A stretch of 64,000 nt of DNA from Thioclava electrotropha. Lineage in GTDB: Bacteria; Pseudomonadota; Alphaproteobacteria; Rhodobacterales; Rhodobacteraceae. Positions within the stretch are counted from its first letter, which is position 1. Every line of letters starts with the position of its first letter. Shown here piece by piece: positions 35,124-43,857 of this stretch. The stretch lies in the NCBI RefSeq assembly GCF_002085925.2, contig NZ_CP053562.1:414001-478000 (forward strand), given 5' to 3'. Under the pieces are notes generated by a model. That model saw only the letters and a program-made list of their open reading frames with translations. It was not told the DNA's origin and searched no databases. Both the position numbers and the translations under genes were made by a program.

Positions 35124-35610
35124 TGAGACCCCGTCGCGTTTTCGCAAACGGATGCAGGCCCGGCGCGATATCGCCGCCGAAGGCCCCGTTTTGACCGACG
35201 AGGATGATGCGAACCTCGCCGCTTTCGAGGCGAATATCGATGCGACGCTCGATCTGTTGCGTGACGAAATCGCGGCGGTCGAGGCGGGGCATCTCGACCG
35301 CGTCACCGAGCTTTATGATCGGAAGGCGGACCTGCTGAAGCGGATCGAATTGAAGATTCCCGTGATCGAACCATTCCTCGAAGCGTCTGAGGATGCTGCG
35401 CCGGCGCTTCGCGAAAAGCTCCGCCAACTGAAGACCGCCGTGCAGGATAACAGCGTTCTGCTGTCGCGGATGTCCGAGGCGACCCGGGACATCGTGCGCG
35501 AAATCGAGAAGATCCGGAACCGGCACAGTCTCGACGGTCTCTATGGAAAGAGTGGCAAACCGGTCACAGGACAGGACGGTCCGCAGATGCATATCGATAA
35601 GGAATTCTAG
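35116..35610 (+). CDS. FlgN-like export chaperone candidate
   Basis: A 164-residue, mostly helical, charged protein with coiled-coil stretches (LAAFEANIDATLDLLRDEIAAVEAGHLDRVTELYDRKADLLKRIELKIP, and VLLSRMSEATRDIVREIEKIRNRHSLDGLYGKSG). The form and position after flgI-flgJ fit the FlgN family, cytoplasmic chaperones for FlgK and FlgL. Sequence similarity to E. coli FlgN is weak by eye. It starts inside the end of flgJ. Confidence 0.7.
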   Translation: MADETPSRFRKRMQARRDIAAEGPVLTDEDDANLAAFEANIDATLDLLRDEIAAVEAGHLDRVTELYDRKADLLKRIELKIPVIEPFLEASEDAAPALREKLRQLKTAVQDNSVLLSRMSEATRDIVREIEKIRNRHSLDGLYGKSGKPVTGQDGPQMHIDKEF

Positions 35611-35624
35611 ATTCCGCCAAAACG

Positions 35625-35639
35625 TTAACCTGCGCTTAA
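35625..35639 (+). promoter_or_regulatory. CtrA box upstream of flagellin
   Basis: TTAACCTGCGCTTAA matches the CtrA consensus TTAA-N7-TTAA exactly. It lies 91 bases before the flagellin start codon and just after the FlgN-like gene. Confidence 0.75.
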
Positions 35640-35729
35640 TCTTCGCCCCAAAATTCCTCTCCACGGCTCGCGCCGTTTTTCTGTCAGAAGACGAAAACAA
35701 ATATCTTTCAGAATGAGGAGTGACTAGAA

Positions 35730-36557
35730 ATGTCGTCCATTCTTACCAATACCTCCGCGATGAATGCTCTTGCGACCCTCCGTGGGGTCAACAAGGGTCT
35801 CGAAGACACGCAGAACCGCATTTCGACCGGCAAGAAGATCAACTCGGCGAAAGACAATGCCGCATATTTCTCGATCTCGGAATCGATGAACAGCGACAGC
35901 GGCATGTACAAGTCGATCAACGAAGGTCTGACCCTGACCAAGAACTCGGTTTCGACCGCGCGTCTTGGCGCAGAGTCGGTGAAGGATCTCGCCCAGCAGT
36001 TCGTCGAGCGTGTTTCGTTCGCTCAGGGCGACGCGGTTGATCATGCTGCGGTTCAGAAGGAACTGCGCAGCATCGTCGATCAGATCGGCACCACGATCAG
36101 CCAGGCGACCTTCAACGGCGACAGCCTCGTCGACGGTTCGGCCAACGTGACGGTCGTCACCGGGATCAGCCGCGCAAGCGGTTCCTTCGCGACCACGTCG
36201 ATGACCTTCCAGGCGGTCGATCTCTCTTCGCTTCAGGCGACGCTGAGCGGGATCGATATCTCTGGTGGTTCGGCGGCGGTTCTGACCAGCGCGCTGACGA
36301 GCGCCCAAAGCGCCCTGTCGACGGCCATCGACAACGCGACCTCGCTCGGCGTGGCGGAGAAGTCGCTGGAATCCCAGCAGGACTTCCTCGGCAAGCTGAC
36401 CGACAAGCTCGACACCGGTGTCGGCAACATGGTCGATGCGGACATGGAGAAGGAGGCGGCTCGCCTTCAGTCCTACCAGGTCCAGCAGCAGCTCGCGACG
36501 CAGTCGCTCTCGATCGCGAACCAGGGCCCTCAGAACCTTCTGAGCCTGTTCCGCTAA
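35730..36557 (+). CDS. fliC: Flagellin
   Basis: A 275-residue flagellin, short because it has little or no D2/D3 surface domain. The N-terminal D0/D1 region is SSILTNTSAMNALATLRGVNKGLEDTQNRISTGKKINSAKDNAAYFSISESMNSD. The C-terminal region is SQQDFLGKLTDKLDTGVGNMVDADMEKEAARLQSYQVQQQLATQSLSIANQGPQNLLSLFR. It is the only flagellin in the window. GAGGAGTG precedes the start, and the leader of about 90 bases after the CtrA box could be the target of FlbT. A terminator follows. Confidence 0.96.
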   Translation: MSSILTNTSAMNALATLRGVNKGLEDTQNRISTGKKINSAKDNAAYFSISESMNSDSGMYKSINEGLTLTKNSVSTARLGAESVKDLAQQFVERVSFAQGDAVDHAAVQKELRSIVDQIGTTISQATFNGDSLVDGSANVTVVTGISRASGSFATTSMTFQAVDLSSLQATLSGIDISGGSAAVLTSALTSAQSALSTAIDNATSLGVAEKSLESQQDFLGKLTDKLDTGVGNMVDADMEKEAARLQSYQVQQQLATQSLSIANQGPQNLLSLFR

Positions 36558-36578
36558 ATCGTGGCGATGAACTGAATG

Positions 36579-36612
36579 GAAAGGCCCCGTATGTTGCGGG
36601 GCCTTTTCTTTT
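36579..36612 (+). terminator. Terminator after flagellin
   Basis: AAGGCCCCG and CGGGGCCTT pair across the loop TATGTTG and are followed by TTCTTTT. It should isolate the flagellin transcript from flaF. Confidence 0.85.
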
Positions 36613-36716
36613 GCCGCGCTTGGGTTGTCTTTTCCGGCAAAGTTTAAAAACGCCTTTAACCGCGCCGTGCTAAGTTCGGCGAAAGAGAAGAAAAGAATAT
36701 CGAGAGGAGAGCTTGC

Positions 36717-37118
36717 ATGAGCGTCGCCGCGTATAAGCGAACCATTTCCGAAACCGAGTCTCCGCGGCAGATCGAGCGTCGTATCCTGTCACGCGTCACC
36801 GGCGAGCTGGAAGCCTTTCTGGCCGACTACGACAGCGCGTCGCAGGCCGGGCGAGGGGCGATCCTCGCGCAGGGTCTGCGCACTGCGCTCTGGGAGAACG
36901 AGCGCATCTGGACCGCACTGCGCGATGACCTCGCGGAGCCGGCGAACCAGTTCCCCGCCGAGCTGAAAGCGGCGCTGATTTCTCTCGCGCTCTGGGTCGA
37001 GCGGGAGACGCAGGTCGTAATGGGCGGTGGCGGCGCGGTCGCTCCCCTCGTCGAGGTAAATCGCAACATCATCCGTGGGCTCAGCGGCGACGCTGGCGCG
37101 CCGGTGGCTGCGGAATAA
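36717..37118 (+). CDS. flaF: Flagellar biosynthesis regulator FlaF
   Basis: A 133-residue FlaF-family protein (MSVAAYKRTISETESPRQIERRILSRVTGELEAFLADYD, then ALWENERIWTALRDDLAEPANQFPAELKAALISLALWVERET). In Caulobacter, FlaF promotes flagellin synthesis and secretion and counteracts FlbT. TTTAAAAACGCCTTTAAC upstream (36643-36660) holds two CtrA-type half-sites with an eight-base spacer. flbT follows after 13 bases. Confidence 0.93.
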   Translation: MSVAAYKRTISETESPRQIERRILSRVTGELEAFLADYDSASQAGRGAILAQGLRTALWENERIWTALRDDLAEPANQFPAELKAALISLALWVERETQVVMGGGGAVAPLVEVNRNIIRGLSGDAGAPVAAE

Positions 37119-37131
37119 AGGGGCGCGGGTC

Positions 37132-37566
37132 ATGGCACTACGACTGACGTTGAAACCGAACGAGCGGATCGTGGTCAATGGATGCGTGATCCGAAATGCC
37201 AACCGTCGCCAGACGCTTCAGATCGAGAACACTGCCGACGTGATCCGGGCCGAAGATCTGCTGGATGAAAACTGCGAGCCGACCCCGGTGAAGCAGGCCT
37301 ATTTCCTGATCCAGACCGCGCTGATCCGCGCCGATACGCGCGACACGCTAGTGCCGGTCATTCAGGAAAAGCTCGCCGATCTTGCCACGATTTTCAGTGC
37401 TCCCGTGGTCGGCGGTGTCTTCGAGGCCGCGAACTGGGTCTCCCAGGGCGATTACTACAAGGCGTTGAGCGCACTGCGCCCGGTCATGCGACGCGAAGAG
37501 GAACTGTTCGCGCGCCTCTCCGGAGATGCGAGCCCGGCGGTGGCGCTGGAGGGGGAAGAATGCTGA
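37132..37566 (+). CDS. flbT: Flagellin mRNA regulator FlbT
   Basis: A 144-residue protein that begins MALRLTLKPNERIVVNGCVIRNANRRQTLQIENTADVIRAEDLL, the FlbT signature. FlbT binds the flagellin mRNA leader and represses translation until the hook is complete. I chose the ATG at 37132 because the longer frame starts within flaF. It overlaps the DUF1217 gene by seven bases. Confidence 0.94.
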   Translation: MALRLTLKPNERIVVNGCVIRNANRRQTLQIENTADVIRAEDLLDENCEPTPVKQAYFLIQTALIRADTRDTLVPVIQEKLADLATIFSAPVVGGVFEAANWVSQGDYYKALSALRPVMRREEELFARLSGDASPAVALEGEEC

Positions 37567-38390
37567 CGATTTCGGGCATGAGCAGCCGCCTCGCGCTGAA
37601 ACTGATCGACCGGACGCAAGCCAAGCAGCTGGACCAACTGGCGGCAGAGCCCCAGCACGCCCGCGCGATCAGCCGTTTCCGCGAGAATATCGCGGATATC
37701 CATACCGCAGCCGATCTGGTGGACAATTACGACGCCTATAGCTTCGTCATGAAAGCCTTCGATCTGGAAGACCAGATGTTCGGCAAGGCGATGATGCGCG
37801 AAATCCTGTCGAGCGATTCCGCCGACAAGACCTCGCTGGTGAACAAGCTTACCGATCCGCGATTTCGCAAGCTCTACGATGCGCTCGGGTTCACCAACGG
37901 CGGTACGGCGAATACGAATACCTCCTCGACCGCGTGGCAAGACAAGATCGTCGATCAATATGTCAGCCAGCAGTTCATCAATGGTGAAGGCGAGCAGAAC
38001 GCGACCGTCGGGTCCGTGCTCGAATTCCGCCAGAAGCTCGATGGCGTCAAAACGTGGTATTCGGTCCTGAAAGACAAGGATACGGCGCAGTTCATGCGCA
38101 CGGCTCTGGGCATCCCCAATGACGTCGTGAAGCTCGATGTCGAGCGGCAGAAACAGATTTTCGAGGACAAGTTCGACATCACAAAGCTCAAGGACCCGAA
38201 GGAGGTCGACAATCTGATCTCTCATTTCGTCGCCGTGTCCGATGCGAACAATTTCTCGACCGGCGGGGCGGCGGGGAATGCTGCGGTGACGCTGATGCAA
38301 GGTGCGGTTCAGGGCGGCTCGGGCCAGTTCGTGCCCGCGACCTTCGATCTGACCGCGATCGCGACCTTCTCGGCCTCGCGCTACCGGTAA
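37560..38390 (+). CDS. DUF1217 flagellar-cluster protein
   Basis: A 276-residue soluble protein of the DUF1217 type, with EPQHARAISRFRENIADIHTAADLVDNYDAYSFVMKAFDLEDQMFGKAMMREIL and later NDVVKLDVERQKQIFEDKFDITKLKDPKEVDNLISHF. Such proteins are found in alphaproteobacterial flagellar clusters next to flaF and flbT, but their role is not known to me. The start overlaps flbT, so the gene is probably co-translated. It converges on fliG. Confidence 0.8.
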   Translation: MLTISGMSSRLALKLIDRTQAKQLDQLAAEPQHARAISRFRENIADIHTAADLVDNYDAYSFVMKAFDLEDQMFGKAMMREILSSDSADKTSLVNKLTDPRFRKLYDALGFTNGGTANTNTSSTAWQDKIVDQYVSQQFINGEGEQNATVGSVLEFRQKLDGVKTWYSVLKDKDTAQFMRTALGIPNDVVKLDVERQKQIFEDKFDITKLKDPKEVDNLISHFVAVSDANNFSTGGAAGNAAVTLMQGAVQGGSGQFVPATFDLTAIATFSASRYR

Positions 38391-38415
38391 GCATGGCCGC
38401 AGATCGCGGCTGGTC

Positions 38416-39432
38416 TCAGTCGATAATCACGTCGTCATCGTCGAGCGGGATGCGGATCTCGTCATCGCGCGACAGTTCGAGCGCATAGTCCACCAGCGCC
38501 GATTGCGCCTCTTGCACTTCGCGCCCGCGCACTGGGCCCATCGCAGTCATTTCCTCGTTCAGCATGTCGCGCGAGCGGGCGGGCAGGGCGCTCAGGAAGT
38601 AATCGCGCACCTCTTTCTTGGCCCCGCGCAAGGCGAGCGGAAGCGTTTGCCCTTCGACCCCGCGCATGACTTTGACGAGGCTCTGCTGGTCGAGCTTGCA
38701 CAGATCGTCGAAGGTGAACATCTTCGCCTTGATCGCGCCGAACGCGTCGGGAATGCGCTTCTCCAGACGCTGGGTGATGTCGTCGAACAGCTTGCTGTCG
38801 AGCTTGTTGAAGAGATCGGCCATGCGCTGCTGCGGGTCCGGCCCGGTGTTGCGCGTCGCCGAGCTCATGAACTCTTTCTGCAGCGTCTCCTCGATATTCT
38901 GGAAGACGTAGCGCGGCACGGTGTCGATGCCGATCATCCGCTCCAGCACTTCCATCATGCGCTCTTCGCCCAGAAGCGGCAGCACTTTCGAGGCCACCTC
39001 GGGTTTCACCTTGCTGAGGATCGCCGCGACCGTCTGATCGTGCTCTTCCTTGAGGTAATTGGCGATGACCTGTTCGTTGAGCGCAGAGAAGTTCTCCCAG
39101 ATATTGCGCCCCACCAGCGGGCCCTGGATCTCCTGCATGATGTCGCTCACCCGATCCTCGGGCAGGAAGCCTTTGAGCATGCTTTGCGCCATTTCCATCG
39201 ACCCGACGATACCGCCGCCATCGCCTGCGGTTTCCATGAACTCGCTCATCACCTCTTCCACGACATCGGCGGGAATCGTGCCCAAAGACGAGATCGCGTG
39301 GGTGATTGAGTGGATGTCGTAATCGTCGAGCCTCTGCATCAGCCCGGCGCCATGCTTCTCCCCAAGGCAGAGGAAAAGGATTGCCGCCTTCTCTGGGCCG
39401 CGGAGTTTCTTGTAATCCCGGGAGGTTTTCAT
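38416..39432 (-). CDS. fliG: Flagellar motor switch protein FliG
   Basis: A 338-residue C-ring protein with the three FliG domains: N (YKKLRGPEKAAILFLCLGE), middle (DQTVAAILSKVKPEVASKVLPLLGEERMMEVLERM) and C (MFTFDDLCKLDQQSLVKVMRGVEGQTLPLALRGAKKEVRDYFLSALPARSRDMLNEEM). The charged helix KKEVRDYFLSALPARSRDML interacts with MotA to generate torque. It seems monocistronic, with a regulatory gap to fliP rich in the AAGAATAG element. Confidence 0.95.
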   Translation of the reverse strand: MKTSRDYKKLRGPEKAAILFLCLGEKHGAGLMQRLDDYDIHSITHAISSLGTIPADVVEEVMSEFMETAGDGGGIVGSMEMAQSMLKGFLPEDRVSDIMQEIQGPLVGRNIWENFSALNEQVIANYLKEEHDQTVAAILSKVKPEVASKVLPLLGEERMMEVLERMIGIDTVPRYVFQNIEETLQKEFMSSATRNTGPDPQQRMADLFNKLDSKLFDDITQRLEKRIPDAFGAIKAKMFTFDDLCKLDQQSLVKVMRGVEGQTLPLALRGAKKEVRDYFLSALPARSRDMLNEEMTAMGPVRGREVQEAQSALVDYALELSRDDEIRIPLDDDDVIID

Positions 39433-39463
39433 CGTCGGCGCTCGATCTGTTCTGAGGTCTCGG

Positions 39464-39517
39464 CAAGAATAGCAGTCTATCCTTGTATTCTCAATCAGGA
39501 TCGCGCGCTATTCTTTG
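39464..39517. promoter_or_regulatory. Inverted pair of CAAGAATAG-type elements upstream of fliG
   Basis: CAAGAATAG lies at 39464-39472 on the plus strand. CAAAGAATAG lies at 39517-39508 on the minus strand, facing it. CTATCCTTGTATT between them (39478-39490) recurs with one change (CTATCTTTGTATT) between fliF and fliL. The region is directly upstream of fliG. Confidence 0.45.
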
Positions 39518-39556
39518 TGGTTGGGCGTTTTATAAGGATAGGGGCGGCGCCGAGGC

Positions 39557-40420
39557 TTAGCCGCCCCCGCCATAGGCAACATAAGATTGCATCATGCTGC
39601 CTGCGAGCATGTACCAGCCGTCGATCAGCACGAAGAAGATCACCTTGAAGGGCAGAGAGATCATCACCGGCGGCAACATCATCATGCCCGCACTCATCAG
39701 CACCGAGGCGACGATGAGGTCGATCGCGATGAAAGGCAGGTAGATCAGGAAGCCAATCGTGAAGGCGCGCCGCAGTTCGGAGATCATGAAAGCGGGCACG
39801 AGTGTGCGCCAGCTCGCCTCCTCCGCTGTTGCGGGGGCGGGCGTCTCGGGCGCGGGTTCGGCGTTTTGCCCAGCTTCGTTGTCACGGACGAGATCGGCGA
39901 AGAGCTTCAGATCCTTCGGGCGCGTATTGGCAAACATGAAGGCCTTGAACGGCGCGCCGATCCCGACGAGCGCCTGTTCCTCGGTCACCGTGTTGTTCAG
40001 AAGCGGCCGAAGCCCGCCGGTCCAGGCATCGTCGAAGACCGGCTGCATCACGAAGAAGGTCATGAACAGCGCCATCGCGCTCAGCACCATGTTCGGCGGC
40101 GTCTGGTTCAGCCCCAGAGCGGAGCGCAGCATCGAGAAGACGATCACGAAGCGGGTGAAGCTGGTCATGACGACGAGGACGCCCGGCGCGATGCTGAGCA
40201 CGGTCATCAGCGCGATCAGCTGGATGATCCGCCCGCTCAGGCTGGCGGCGGCGTCGCTGCCCGGGGCGGCATTGTTGAGCCCCTGCGCCAGATCGCCCAG
40301 CAAGCCGCCCGCCTCCTGTGCCTCGGCGCTGCCGCTGAACGCGAGCGACGCGGCGAGGGTCAGAACGAAGAGCGGCAGGCCAGCCTTCGCCGTCAAAGAA
40401 CGCTTCGCGAGGGTGGTCAT
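39557..40420 (-). CDS. fliP: Flagellar export gate protein FliP
   Basis: A 287-residue export-gate protein. A cleavable signal (LPLFVLTLAASLAFSGSAEAQ) precedes four membrane helices with MTVLSIAPGVLVVMTSFTRFVIVFSMLRSALGLNQTPPNMVLSAMALFMTFFVMQPVF and PAFMISELRRAFTIGFLIYLPFIAIDLIVASVLMSAGMMMLPPVMISLPFKVIFFVLIDGW. FliP forms the export pore with FliQ and FliR. It is last in the operon fliF-fliH-fliN-fliP and overlaps fliN by four bases. Confidence 0.96.
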   Translation of the reverse strand: MTTLAKRSLTAKAGLPLFVLTLAASLAFSGSAEAQEAGGLLGDLAQGLNNAAPGSDAAASLSGRIIQLIALMTVLSIAPGVLVVMTSFTRFVIVFSMLRSALGLNQTPPNMVLSAMALFMTFFVMQPVFDDAWTGGLRPLLNNTVTEEQALVGIGAPFKAFMFANTRPKDLKLFADLVRDNEAGQNAEPAPETPAPATAEEASWRTLVPAFMISELRRAFTIGFLIYLPFIAIDLIVASVLMSAGMMMLPPVMISLPFKVIFFVLIDGWYMLAGSMMQSYVAYGGGG

Positions 40421-40818
40421 CGTGTCGGGACGTAGTCTTTGACGATTTCGGTCAGGGTGACGCCGAGGCGGTTCTCGCCCACCTTCACCAGATCGCCGCG
40501 CGCGACGAGCCGGTCATTGATCACCACGTCCACCGGCTCGCCGATCTTCTTCTCCAGCTCGATGACCGAGCCGCGGCTCAGGTTGAGAAGCTGCGAGATC
40601 GGGATGCGGCTCTGGCCCAGAACGATCTGAACCGAGAGCCCGACATTGAGCATCGCGTTGACGTTCTGCCCGTCACCGTCGCTCGCGGCCTGCTTGCTGG
40701 CGAGGCTGTGCAGCAGGCTCTCCGCGGCAGCCGCGCGGGCTTCGTCCTGCGTCGGCTGCGCTTCGGTTTCCGGCGTCTCAGGCGGTTGCGTGGATTCGGG
40801 CGTATCGTTGTCGGACAT
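40417..40818 (-). CDS. fliN: Flagellar motor switch protein FliN
   Basis: A 133-residue C-ring protein. After a Pro/Glu-rich leader comes the SpoA domain (NVGLSVQIVLGQSRIPISQLLNLSRGSVIELEKKIGEPVDVVINDRLVARGDLVKVGENRLGVTLTEIV). With FliM it forms the lower C ring and helps dock FliH and FliI. It follows fliH without a gap. Confidence 0.95.
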   Translation of the reverse strand: MSDNDTPESTQPPETPETEAQPTQDEARAAAAESLLHSLASKQAASDGDGQNVNAMLNVGLSVQIVLGQSRIPISQLLNLSRGSVIELEKKIGEPVDVVINDRLVARGDLVKVGENRLGVTLTEIVKDYVPTR

Positions 40819-41469
40819 TTACACGGCTTTCCTGATTGGTGTGGCTTGGGGCGAGACGGTCTGACGCAAAGCGATGAGGATGCTGCGGCAGACCGTCTCG
40901 AAGCTGTAATCCATCACGCCGTCGTCCCAGTCGGCATGGATGTCGCCATCGGCAAGCGCCGGGTCCGCGACGATGTTCAGGGCGGGGCTGTTCGGCCCGG
41001 CGCTGGCCTCGATCACCGGGGTCAGCCCGGCGACATTGGCGGGGGAGAGGCGGATCGTGAGGCTCGGCTTGCGCAGCGCGATTTCCATCGCCCGCCGGAT
41101 CTGCGTCTCGACCCGCGCGGTCGAGCAGCTCGCGATGAATTCGGGGAAGACCTTCTCGCAAACGCGCAGCGCGAAGCCGCAAAGGTGCCGCTCCAGCGCG
41201 GCCTGATGGGCCAGTTGATTGCCCAGAAGCGTCGCGATCTCGGGGGCGAATTTCTCCAGCGCCTCGGTCTGGCGCGCCTCGAGCGAGGCCATGATCTCGG
41301 CGGTGGCCTCGCTGCGCCCCTGCGCACGGCCCGCCTCGAACCCCTCGGCGCGCGCAGCCGCCGCTGCCGCATCGAGATCGGCCTGGGTAAACACTTTCAG
41401 CCGTTCGGCGGCGCGGCGGGCATCTTCCGCCTGCATCTCTTCATCGAAATCGCGCTGGAAAACCGTCAT
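40819..41469 (-). CDS. fliH: FliH-like flagellar export ATPase regulator
   Basis: A 216-residue protein with a helical, Ala/Glu-rich N-terminal half (FTQADLDAAAAAARAEGFEAGRAQGRSEATAEIMASLEARQTEALEKFAPE) and a C-terminal part like FliH/YscL. It lies between fliF and fliN, where fliH is normally found. FliH holds the ATPase FliI at the C ring. The family diverges strongly, so the call leans on gene order. Confidence 0.8.
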   Translation of the reverse strand: MTVFQRDFDEEMQAEDARRAAERLKVFTQADLDAAAAAARAEGFEAGRAQGRSEATAEIMASLEARQTEALEKFAPEIATLLGNQLAHQAALERHLCGFALRVCEKVFPEFIASCSTARVETQIRRAMEIALRKPSLTIRLSPANVAGLTPVIEASAGPNSPALNIVADPALADGDIHADWDDGVMDYSFETVCRSILIALRQTVSPQATPIRKAV

Positions 41470-41470
41470 C

Positions 41471-43183
41471 TCACGCCTCGTTCAATAGCCAGCCGCGCAG
41501 GACCTTGAGGGCCTCTTGCGGCTCGTCTTCGGCGATCTTCTGGATCGCGGAGACCTTGCGCTTCAGGATCGCACCGCTGATCGCGAAATTGGTGATCAGC
41601 TCGTCATCCCCGGCGGGGTCGTAGCGCTCCGCACGTTGAACGGGCGCTGCGGGCTCAGCGGCCTCCTGCGTGCGGGGCGCGACGGCGTTGGCGGGCGCGG
41701 CGGGCAGGTTGTTGCCGGCAGGCGCCTCCGCCTCCGTCTCGCCTTCCGGGGCTGCGAGCGCCCCGGCGCCGGTCTTCTCGCTCAGCCGGGCGCGCTCGCG
41801 GTCGGCCCGGTTCAGCAGCGGACGCAGACCGAAGACAAGCACGGCGACCACGATCAGCAGGGCGAAGACCCAGCGCAGGATCGAGACGATATTGTTCGAA
41901 AGCCGCTGCATCAGCGTCGGGCCAACGGGGCCGCCGACCTCCATCGAGTAATCGATGAAGCGCAGGCTATCGACAGAGACGGTATCGCCACGGTTTTGGT
42001 CATAGCCGATCGCCGATTTCACCAGCGCGGTAAGGCGGGCGATTTCTTCCGGCGAGCGCTGTTCGTATTTCAGCGACCCGTCGTCCTGAACGTTGTAGAT
42101 GCCGTTCACCAGCACGGCGACCGAGACGCGTTGCACCGCACCGGCTTCGGTCGTGGTCTCGCGCCGGGTGTTGCCGATCTCGTATTGCACCGACTCGCCG
42201 TTCTTGCTGCGGCTGTCGGTCGTGCTGCTCGCGCCCGGGCCGCCAAGCGCGCCGGGGATGTTGTTGCCGGTGTTCACGCCGGAATCGCCGTTCTGCACGC
42301 CCTTCTGCTGCTCGGCATTGTTCTGGGTGGAGCGGACGACCTGCTGATCGGGATCGAAGCTTTGCTGAACCACGACTTCGCGCTGGTTGGACAGGTCGAC
42401 ATTGACCTGCACGCGCGCATTGCCGGCACCGACGCGCGCCGTCAGGATCTGCTCGATCGAGCGCGCCATCCGGTCCTCGGTCGCGGCCTTGTTCGACTGC
42501 AGCGTCGCTTGCCCGGCCGCGTCGGAATTCTCCGCAAGGATCGTCTCGCCGCTGGCCGAGAGCACCGTCACCCGGTTCCCGTCGAGATTGGGCACCGCCG
42601 CCGCAATCAGGTTGCGAATCGCCAGCGCTTCCTTGCGGCTGATCCCGCGAGAAGAGGCGGCGCGCACGATGACGCTCGCGCTCGGATCGGGGCTGGTGCG
42701 CGAGAAGGCTTCGCGTTCGGGCAGAACCAGATGGACGCGGGCGCTGCGCACCCCGTCGATGGTCTGGATCGAGCGCGCCAGCTCGCCCTCCATCGCGCGC
42801 AGCCGGTTCACATGCTGCATGAAGGTGTTCATGCCGAAGCCGCTCGCATTGTCGAACAGCTCCCAGCCGGGTTCGCCATCCACGGGCAGGTTCTTCTCGG
42901 CCAATGCCATGCGGGCGCGGGCAATATCCCCTTCGGGCACCGACACCGAGCTACCGTCTGCGGAAAGCTGCGTCTTGAACCCTGCCTGTTCGAGCGTGTC
43001 GACGATTCCGGCGGCGCTGGAGGGCGAAAGCTGGCTGTAGAGCAGCTTGTAGCTCGGGGCGGTCACGACCGAGAGGCCGAAGATCAGCGCGAGAACGCTG
43101 ACGACACCGACAGCCCCAAGCATCAGGAGCTTGCGCCGTCCCAAGGATTGAAGGTTCTGCAAGAATTGCTGCACGGCGAACAC
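41471..43183 (-). CDS. fliF: Flagellar MS-ring protein FliF
   Basis: A 570-residue protein with two membrane helices (LLMLGAVGVVSVLALIFGLSVVT near residue 18 and ILRWVFALLIVVAVLVFGLRPLL near residue 445). The first ring domain has LYSQLSPSSAAGIVDTLEQAGFKTQLSADGSSVSVPE, and the C-terminal tail has EDEPQEALKVLRGWLLNEA, the FliG-binding end. FliF forms the base ring in the inner membrane. The start at 43183 is a GTG; a GTG four codons later (VQQFLQN) is an alternative, and neither has a clear ribosome-binding site. Confidence 0.94.
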   Translation of the reverse strand: MFAVQQFLQNLQSLGRRKLLMLGAVGVVSVLALIFGLSVVTAPSYKLLYSQLSPSSAAGIVDTLEQAGFKTQLSADGSSVSVPEGDIARARMALAEKNLPVDGEPGWELFDNASGFGMNTFMQHVNRLRAMEGELARSIQTIDGVRSARVHLVLPEREAFSRTSPDPSASVIVRAASSRGISRKEALAIRNLIAAAVPNLDGNRVTVLSASGETILAENSDAAGQATLQSNKAATEDRMARSIEQILTARVGAGNARVQVNVDLSNQREVVVQQSFDPDQQVVRSTQNNAEQQKGVQNGDSGVNTGNNIPGALGGPGASSTTDSRSKNGESVQYEIGNTRRETTTEAGAVQRVSVAVLVNGIYNVQDDGSLKYEQRSPEEIARLTALVKSAIGYDQNRGDTVSVDSLRFIDYSMEVGGPVGPTLMQRLSNNIVSILRWVFALLIVVAVLVFGLRPLLNRADRERARLSEKTGAGALAAPEGETEAEAPAGNNLPAAPANAVAPRTQEAAEPAAPVQRAERYDPAGDDELITNFAISGAILKRKVSAIQKIAEDEPQEALKVLRGWLLNEA

Positions 43184-43187
43184 CAGT

Positions 43188-43232
43188 TATTCTTAATTGA
43201 TCCTGTAGAGGCTATTCTATCTTTGTATTGCA
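43188..43232. promoter_or_regulatory. AGAATAG-type elements between fliF and fliL
   Basis: On the minus strand TTAAGAATAACTGG lies just before the fliF start and ATAGAATAG at 43220-43212. CTATCTTTGTATT at 43218-43230 is shared, with one change, with the fliG upstream region. The gap separates divergent fliF and fliL. Confidence 0.35.
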
Positions 43233-43318
43233 AGTAAAGTGCGGATGTATATACTTCACGACATCCAGTGAAGATCGGGTTTTATCTTTAAATTCGACGA
43301 AGAGAGGCGCGATAGCCG

Positions 43319-43855
43319 ATGATTGATGCGGCCATTGATGAAGAAGAGGTTGCCGAGGCGCCCGAAACGCGCTGGCGGACCTTGCGCGACCATAAGCGTC
43401 TCGTGATGGCGGCGGGCGCGCTCGCGGTCGTGGCGATGCTCTGCGGTGGCTTCGTGGCCTTCGGCGGCGTCTCGGCGCTCATCGGGGGGAGCGCTGCAGA
43501 GTCGGCCGGGCACGGCGCCTCGGGCGCAGCTGGCGCGGATGCGTTGCTGGATTTCGACGACATCGTGGTGAACATCACCGAGACGGCCGCAGACGGCACA
43601 TCCGCCGCGCGCTACCTCAAGCTTCACCTCGCGCTGGTCTATCCCGAATCGCCGGATGCCGAGGCCAAGATGGCCGAGAAGAAGCCCTTCATCCGCGACA
43701 CGTTCACCGGGTTCCTGCGTCAGATGACGGTCGAGGATCTGCGCGGCAGCATCGGCCTCATCAAGCTCAAGGCGGAACTGCTCAAGCGCGCCCGCGCGGT
43801 CGTGGGCGACGACACGCCGAGCGAAATTCTCATCAGCGATCTGGTGGTGCAGTGA
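43319..43855 (+). CDS. fliL: Flagellar basal body-associated protein FliL
   Basis: A 178-residue single-pass membrane protein (helix at about residues 31-56) with a typical periplasmic FliL domain (LLDFDDIVVNITETAADGTSAARYLKLHLALVYP, KKPFIRDTFTGFLRQMTVEDLRGSIGLIKLKAELLKRARAVVGDDTPSEILISDLVVQ). FliL supports the stator around MotA and MotB. It is first in the operon fliL-fliM-(DUF)-motE and divergent from fliF. Confidence 0.93.
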   Translation: MIDAAIDEEEVAEAPETRWRTLRDHKRLVMAAGALAVVAMLCGGFVAFGGVSALIGGSAAESAGHGASGAAGADALLDFDDIVVNITETAADGTSAARYLKLHLALVYPESPDAEAKMAEKKPFIRDTFTGFLRQMTVEDLRGSIGLIKLKAELLKRARAVVGDDTPSEILISDLVVQ

Positions 43856-43857
43856 CG

